Assembly (NCBI GenBank): GCA_900556845.1
Contig: USQO01000041.1
Location: 1 to 17,233 of the forward strand
Length of the DNA stretch: 17,233 bases
Direction of reading: 5' to 3'
Source of the DNA: an uncultured Bacteroides sp.
GTDB lineage: Bacteria; Bacteroidota; Bacteroidia; Bacteroidales; Bacteroidaceae
Shown: positions 12,313-17,233 of the stretch, piece after piece
Layout of the letters: each line of letters opens with the position of its first letter
How positions within the stretch are numbered: the first letter of the stretch is position 1
Notes under the pieces: model-generated
What the model was told of the DNA's origin: nothing
Seen by the model: only the letters and a program-made list of their open reading frames with translations
Database searches by the model: none
Translations under genes and position numbers: made by a program

Positions 12313-15147
12313 TTAAAGTACGATGTTCACAATCTTCTTCGGAACGATAATTACTTTCTTCGGAGTTTTACCTTCTATCCATTTCTGTGCCTGCTCGTCG
12401 TTCATAACAGTGTTCTGAATGGTTTCATTGTCAGCGTCAGCAGGGAATTCCAAAGTAAAACGTGCTTTTCCGTTGAATGAAATGGTATATTTTACGCTGT
12501 CTTCTACCAGATAAGCTTCGTTGCAAACCGGCCATTGTGCATCGCAAACCGAACCGTTGTTTCCTAAAGCTTCCCACAGTTCTTCGGCCAAGTGAGGTGC
12601 GAAAGGGGCAATCAGTACAATCAGCTCATTCAGAATGGCTTTTTTATTGCATTTCAGGCTGGTCAGTTCGTTCACACAAATCATGAATGCACTGATAGAA
12701 GTGTTATAAGAGAATGTTTCAATATCTCCTGTTACTTTCTTAATCAGTTTGTGCAGTGCCTTGAGTTCCTCTTTTGATGGCTCAGCATCTACAGGAAGGA
12801 ATTCATCTGTACGGCTGTAGAACAATGACCACAGTTTCTTCAGGAAGCGGTGAACACCGTCTATACCGTTGGTATCCCATGGCTTAGACTGTTCAACCGG
12901 ACCCAGGAACATTTCGTACATACGGAGTGTATCAGCACCGTAACGGTCTACAATCATGTCGGGGTTCACTACGTTATACATAGATTTACTCATCTTTTCA
13001 ACAGCCCATCCACAGATGTATTTACCGTCTTCCAGGATAAATTCGGCATTGTTGTATTCCGGTCTCCAGTTCTTGAATGCTTCCACATCCAGAATATCGT
13101 TCGATACGATATTTACGTCTACGTGGAGCGGAGTTACTTCATACTGGTCTTTCAGTCCCAGTGATACGAATGTATTGGTATCTTTGATACGGTAAACAAA
13201 GTTACTTCTACCTTGAATCATACCTTGGTTTACCAGTTTCTGGAACGGTTCTTCTTTTACACTTACCCCCAAGTCGAACAAGAATTTATTCCAGAAACGC
13301 GAATAAATCAAGTGACCTGTAGCATGTTCTGTACCTCCCACATACAAGTCTACATTCTGCCAGTACTGGTCAACTTTTTCAGAAACCAGCGCGTTGTGGT
13401 TGCGTGGGTCCATATAGCGCAAGTAGTATGCACTAGAGCCAGCGAAACCAGGCATTGTATTCAGTTCGAGCGGGAAGATTGTAGTATTGTTGATAAGAGA
13501 GTTTTCTACAACTTCACCTTTTTCTACGTCCCAAGCCCATTTAGTAGCGTGTCCCAATGGTGGCTCACCTGTTTCGGTAGGCAAGAATTTAGCTACTTCA
13601 GGCAACTCCAGAGGAAGCTTGCTTTCGTCAATCATGTAAGGCATACCGTCTTTGTAATATACCGGGAACGGTTCTCCCCAATAACGCTGACGGCTGAAAA
13701 TAGCATCACGCAGACGGTAGTTCACTTTCACACGTCCCATGTTGTGCTCTTTCACATATTTCTTAGTTGCGGCAATTGCTTCCTTGATAGTCAGTCCGTT
13801 AAGGGTTAGGTCGCAATAAGGTGTTACACCAGCCTTTGGAGAGTTGCATACGATACCTTCTTTAGCATCGAAGCTTTCTTCGCTCACGTCGCAACCTTCT
13901 ACCAGCGGTACGATAGGCAGGTTAAAGTGTTTGGCAAAAGCGTAGTCGCGGCTATCGTGAGCAGGAACAGCCATGATGGCACCTGTACCATAACCAGCCA
14001 GTACATAGTCGCTAATCCAAACCGGAACAGCTTCGCCTGTGAAAGGATTGATAGCATACGAGCCACTGAATACACCTGTTACGCGGCGGTCTGAGATACG
14101 TTCGCGCTCAGTACGTTTCTTAGTGCGGTCCAGATAAGCTTCTACTTCAGCTTTCTGAGCTTCTGTTGTCAGTGCCGGAACCAGTTCACTTTCCGGAGCC
14201 AGTACCATGAATGTTACACCAAACATTGTATCGGCACGGGTAGTGAAGATGGTGAATTCCAAATCGCTGTCTTTTACCTTGAAGCGCACTTCAGTACCTT
14301 CCGAACGGCCAATCCAGTTGCGCTGAGTTTCTTTCAGTGAATCGGTCCAGTCGATGTTGTCCAGCCCGTCCAGCAAGCGCTGTGCATAAGCCGAGACACG
14401 CAAGCACCACTGACGCATTTTCTTCTGTACTACAGGATAACCGCCACGTTCGGAAACACCGTCTACAACTTCATCGTTAGCCAGAACAGTACCCAAAGCC
14501 GGACACCAGTTTACCATTGTTTCACCCAAATAGGCAATACGGTAGTTCATCAGGATTTCTTGCTGTTCTTTTTCCGATTTGCTGTTCCACTCTTCAGCTG
14601 TGAACGAAAGTTCCTCACCGCAGGCTACATCCAAACCTTCTGTACCTTTGGTTTCAAAGGTTTTTATCAGTTCCGAAATAGGCTTTGCTTTTGCACAAGT
14701 GTTGCAATAGAAGCTGTTGAACATTTTCTGGAATGCCCACTGTGTCCAGTGATAATATTCCGGGTCGCAAGTACGGATTTCGCGGTTCCAGTCAAAGCAG
14801 AAGCCAATTTTATCCAGCTGTTCACGATAACGGTTGATATTGTTTACCGTTGTAATAGCCGGGTGCTGTCCTGTCTGGATAGCATACTGTTCTGCCGGCA
14901 GTCCGTATGCATCGTATCCCATCGGATTCAACACATTATAGCCGTTCAAGCGTTTGTAGCGTGCATAAATGTCGCTTGCTATATATCCTAGCGGATGTCC
15001 TACATGTAGTCCGGCTCCCGATGGGTAAGGGAACATGTTAAGTACATAGAATTTCTTTTTCGATTCATCTTCGGTCACCTGATAGGTTTTGTTTTCTACC
15101 CATCTTTGTTGCCATTTCTTTTCGATCTCCCTGAAATTATACTCCAT
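12313..15147 (-). CDS. leuS: Leucine--tRNA ligase
   Basis: 944 residues. LeuRS charges tRNA-Leu with leucine. The class I signatures are present: HVGH (48-51, within YPSGAGLHVGH) and KMSKS (718-722). The CP1 editing domain is intact, with the threonine-rich block TTRADTMFGVTFMVLAPE and GTGAIMAVPAHDSRDYAFA, whose Asp holds the mischarged amino acid. Between residues about 145 and 205 there is an insertion (CNTCAKAKP to EILMNYRIAYL), and WCPALGTVLAND replaces the zinc-binding WCPxC form; both are usual in Bacteroidetes. The C-terminal anticodon-binding and tRNA-binding domains are complete. A -7 box TATCTTTG lies upstream at 15206-15213. First gene of the leuS-yitT operon. Confidence 0.97.
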   Translation of the reverse strand: MEYNFREIEKKWQQRWVENKTYQVTEDESKKKFYVLNMFPYPSGAGLHVGHPLGYIASDIYARYKRLNGYNVLNPMGYDAYGLPAEQYAIQTGQHPAITTVNNINRYREQLDKIGFCFDWNREIRTCDPEYYHWTQWAFQKMFNSFYCNTCAKAKPISELIKTFETKGTEGLDVACGEELSFTAEEWNSKSEKEQQEILMNYRIAYLGETMVNWCPALGTVLANDEVVDGVSERGGYPVVQKKMRQWCLRVSAYAQRLLDGLDNIDWTDSLKETQRNWIGRSEGTEVRFKVKDSDLEFTIFTTRADTMFGVTFMVLAPESELVPALTTEAQKAEVEAYLDRTKKRTERERISDRRVTGVFSGSYAINPFTGEAVPVWISDYVLAGYGTGAIMAVPAHDSRDYAFAKHFNLPIVPLVEGCDVSEESFDAKEGIVCNSPKAGVTPYCDLTLNGLTIKEAIAATKKYVKEHNMGRVKVNYRLRDAIFSRQRYWGEPFPVYYKDGMPYMIDESKLPLELPEVAKFLPTETGEPPLGHATKWAWDVEKGEVVENSLINNTTIFPLELNTMPGFAGSSAYYLRYMDPRNHNALVSEKVDQYWQNVDLYVGGTEHATGHLIYSRFWNKFLFDLGVSVKEEPFQKLVNQGMIQGRSNFVYRIKDTNTFVSLGLKDQYEVTPLHVDVNIVSNDILDVEAFKNWRPEYNNAEFILEDGKYICGWAVEKMSKSMYNVVNPDMIVDRYGADTLRMYEMFLGPVEQSKPWDTNGIDGVHRFLKKLWSLFYSRTDEFLPVDAEPSKEELKALHKLIKKVTGDIETFSYNTSISAFMICVNELTSLKCNKKAILNELIVLIAPFAPHLAEELWEALGNNGSVCDAQWPVCNEAYLVEDSVKYTISFNGKARFTLEFPADADNETIQNTVMNDEQAQKWIEGKTPKKVIIVPKKIVNIVL

Positions 15148-15205
15148 AGCGATGCTAAATTGTTAATATATTGTTTATAAGTTTATACTATTATATATAG
15201 GCCTA

Positions 15206-15213
15206 CAAAGATA
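15206..15213 (-). promoter_or_regulatory. -7 element of leuS
   Basis: On the minus strand this reads TATCTTTG, a full match to TAnnTTTG, about 58 nt before the leuS ATG. No TTTG is seen 19-21 nt upstream. I see no T-box or other known leader structure in the 58 nt. Confidence 0.55.
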
Positions 15214-15303
15214 GTGAAAGTTAATAGGATACCGCTTTTTTTTATAACGAAAAGTTAATATAAAGGGATATTATTGATAAAGTTATCACCAATGTTAATA
15301 ACA

Positions 15304-15355
15304 AAAGCGGAAAACTTGTTTATAACTTCAGTCGTTGAAACAAGTCTTCCGCTTT
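15304..15355. terminator. Terminator of the CoA-transferase operon
   Basis: An 18-bp inverted repeat with one mismatch (15304-15321 with 15338-15355) contains AAAGCGGAA/TTCCGCTTT and ACTTGTTT/AAACAAGT around a 16-nt loop. It lies about 28 nt past the CoA-transferase stop and upstream of the leuS promoter. Confidence 0.75.
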
Positions 15356-15382
15356 CGTATTTTGTGCTAGTATGTACGTCAC

Positions 15383-16879
15383 TTATCGGGTAAAGTCGCC
15401 CCAGTTAGTGAGTCGCATATCTCCGTCTTTCAGGAACACCTGATGCATGCCCAGCGCAGCCGACAGGCAGTGGCTGGTCTGTCCCTTATTGGATATTTTG
15501 AGGTAATCCCATAACAGATTTTTATAATCCGGATGAGCACAGTTTTCAATAATAGCTTGTGCACGTTCCATCGGACTCTTGCCTCTCAGGTCGGCAATAC
15601 CTTGTTCGGTAATGATTACATTCACCGAGTGTTCGCTGTGGTCCAGATGAGAAACCATCGGTACGATAGAGCTGATGCAACCTCCCTTAGCGGTCGACGG
15701 ACACGAGAATATCGAAATGTATGCACTGCGGGTAAAGTCGCCCGAACCTCCGATACCGTTCATCATCTTCGTACCGCAAATGTGAGTAGAGTTTACGTTG
15801 CCGTAGATATCAGCTTCGATGGCAGTATTCATGGTGATGACACCGATGCGGCGCACAACTTCCGGGCAGTTTGATATTTCGGAGGGTCTCAATACCAGTT
15901 TGTGGCGGAAAAAGTCCATATTTTCGTAAATGTCGTCCAGGCAGTCGTTGGTTACGCTCAGCGAACAAGTACTTCCGAACTTGACGCGTCCTTCTTTAAT
16001 CAGCTTGATAACTGAATTCTGGATAACCTCCGTATACATTTCGAAAGGCGGAATGCTTGCATCTTTTCCCAAGGCACTTAATACGGCATTGGCGATGTTT
16101 CCTACACCAGACTGAAGAGGAAGGAAGGTAGAGGGGATGACACCGCTTTTTAAGTTGGCAGCCAGAAAGTCGGCTACGTTCTGACCTATTTTGTCGGTAA
16201 TCGGGTCTGGGTCATGGAAACCTCGGGCTTCATCTTTCATATTTGTTTTAACGATACCTACAATTTTTGCTGGGTCTACTTGTATGTAAGGCAAACCGAT
16301 ACGGTCGCTGGGATGCACAATCGGGACAGGACGGCGGAAAGGAGGTCTTTCCATTTCGTATAAATCGTGAATACCGATAAGTGATTTGCTGTGAGCTTCG
16401 TTCAGTTCGATGATAATTTTGTCTGCCAGACGTGCTACAGTAGGTGTAATACCCACGCCGGCTGTCAGATAAATCCGTCCGTCTTCTGTTATTTCGCAAG
16501 CTTCGATAATCGCGGTATTAATATGTCCCAGGAATCCGGAACGGATACGCTGTGCTACCTGTGAAAGATGAATATCTGTATAGTTGATTTCCCCGGCATT
16601 TACAGCTTTTCTAAAATCACTGTTTGTTGTATAAGGAGCGCGGAAATGGATGGCTTTGGCTCTAGTAAGCTCACCGTCGCAAGAATCGCCAGTCGAAGCA
16701 CCTGTAATAAGTCCTATCTGGAAAGGGCGGCCTTCGGCATGTTCCTTTTCTGCAATACGTGCCAGTGCGGCTGTGACAGCTTTCGGGCTACCTGCCGGTG
16801 TAAATCCGCTCAAGCCAATAATTTCCCCGTCTTTGATTAATGAAGCAGCTTCTTCTGCTGTGATGTAACAATAGCTCAT
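15383..16879 (-). CDS. Succinate CoA-transferase (acetyl-CoA hydrolase/transferase family)
   Basis: 498 residues, full length. The protein belongs to the class I CoA-transferases of the acetyl-CoA hydrolase/transferase family, closest in layout to the succinate CoA-transferase subfamily (YgfH/Cat1/AarC type). Family marks: GLSGFTPAGSPKAV near the N-terminus, QSGVGNIANAV (256-266), the catalytic glutamate E284 in MYTEVIQ, which forms the glutamyl-CoA intermediate, and GIGGSGDF (375-382). In Bacteroides such an enzyme would exchange CoA between succinate and acetate or propionate in the fermentative succinate/propionate route; the acceptor acid cannot be read from sequence. The gene starts 32 nt after a small membrane-anchored protein on the same strand, and a terminator follows. 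Confidence 0.93.
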   Translation of the reverse strand: MSYCYITAEEAASLIKDGEIIGLSGFTPAGSPKAVTAALARIAEKEHAEGRPFQIGLITGASTGDSCDGELTRAKAIHFRAPYTTNSDFRKAVNAGEINYTDIHLSQVAQRIRSGFLGHINTAIIEACEITEDGRIYLTAGVGITPTVARLADKIIIELNEAHSKSLIGIHDLYEMERPPFRRPVPIVHPSDRIGLPYIQVDPAKIVGIVKTNMKDEARGFHDPDPITDKIGQNVADFLAANLKSGVIPSTFLPLQSGVGNIANAVLSALGKDASIPPFEMYTEVIQNSVIKLIKEGRVKFGSTCSLSVTNDCLDDIYENMDFFRHKLVLRPSEISNCPEVVRRIGVITMNTAIEADIYGNVNSTHICGTKMMNGIGGSGDFTRSAYISIFSCPSTAKGGCISSIVPMVSHLDHSEHSVNVIITEQGIADLRGKSPMERAQAIIENCAHPDYKNLLWDYLKISNKGQTSHCLSAALGMHQVFLKDGDMRLTNWGDFTR

Positions 16880-16911
16880 AGTATTAAAAATGTGTTTATC
16901 AAGTTAGTATT

Positions 16912-17223
16912 TCAATATTTTCTTTGGAATATTTCCGAATAGATAAAAGCTTTGCGAGCATCATTTTTACTCTTTAGGCGTACAGATATTTTTTCTGTTT
17001 TCTGTTGAGGTGTGCTTTTTTCTTCAGCTTTTGGGGTGTATATATTCGATGGGTTTTCTTTTTTGTCTGCATAGATCCACTCTTTTTGGGGAGTATCGTC
17101 CGATATTTGTACGTCTGGTTCTATAGAATCAGAAACTTCATTTTTTCGGGCCTGTTTTTTCATTTCGATTACAACAGCAAATGATACCGCAATGATAAAT
17201 ATGATAATTTGTACTATTTCCAT
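16912..17223 (-). CDS. Small membrane-anchored hypothetical protein
   Basis: 103 residues from the ATG at 17223. Residues 2-20 (EIVQIIIFIIAVSFAVVIE) form one N-terminal transmembrane helix. A charged, low-complexity linker follows (about 21-80, rich in Glu, Lys, Pro and Ser). The conserved-looking C-terminus is SKNDARKAFIYSEIFQRKY. Similar C-termini occur in short uncharacterised Bacteroidetes proteins (recalled, not searched). It is the upstream neighbour of the CoA-transferase gene (32-nt gap, same strand), so probably co-transcribed. No function can be assigned. The upstream region lies outside the window. Confidence 0.7.
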   Translation of the reverse strand: MEIVQIIIFIIAVSFAVVIEMKKQARKNEVSDSIEPDVQISDDTPQKEWIYADKKENPSNIYTPKAEEKSTPQQKTEKISVRLKSKNDARKAFIYSEIFQRKY

Positions 17224-17233
17224 AATGATATAT

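Noticed and set aside
13213..13809. 198-codon plus-strand frame
   Set aside because: It is an antisense shadow inside leuS, whose own frame is strongly supported by synthetase motifs.

Overview
The window looks like chromosomal DNA of a Bacteroidales bacterium, most likely Bacteroides or Phocaeicola. Evidence: several promoters fit the Bacteroides pattern (TTTG, about 19 nt, TAnnTTTG); intergenic DNA is AT-rich with few strong Shine-Dalgarno sites; and several gene families are typical of the phylum (DUF4294, the rSAM/lipoprotein pair, a helix-hairpin-helix outer-membrane protein, a LeuRS with the Bacteroidetes-type insertion).

Layout. 1-52 is the 3' part of a short + strand RNA gene whose 52-bp sequence recurs exactly at 7379-7430. 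63-839 (-) is a radical SAM protein. About 940-2390 is an IS110-family insertion sequence (transposase on +, structured non-coding tail). 2480-4528 (-) is a secreted helix-hairpin-helix/beta-barrel protein, divergent from DUF4294 (4594-5193, +). A large dyad terminator separates DUF4294 from a SpoU-type RNA methyltransferase (5283-5837, -). nadA (6291-7280, +) is followed by the second, complete copy of the small RNA, which converges on rdgB (7432-8025, -). 8109-9670 (-) is a translationally coupled lipoprotein/radical SAM-SPASM pair. A separate 110-nt structured RNA (about 9745-9854, +) lies divergent to that pair. About 9895-11225 is a second, different IS110-family element (transposase on -, with a 169-nt inverted-repeat-bounded non-coding tail). 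Then yitT and leuS form a minus-strand operon (11405-15147), and a succinate CoA-transferase with a small membrane-anchored protein upstream forms another (15383-17223).

Housekeeping functions dominate: NAD synthesis, nucleotide-pool cleaning, leucyl-tRNA synthesis, RNA methylation and succinate/propionate-type CoA transfer. The accessory interest is in the non-coding DNA. The two unrelated IS110 elements each carry a structured tail downstream of the transposase, where a bridge-type guide RNA could lie. There are three non-coding RNA loci outside the elements, two of them copies of one repeat. The rSAM/lipoprotein pair has no experimentally known product that I can name. IS ends, RNA ends and RNA functions are inferred from sequence alone.
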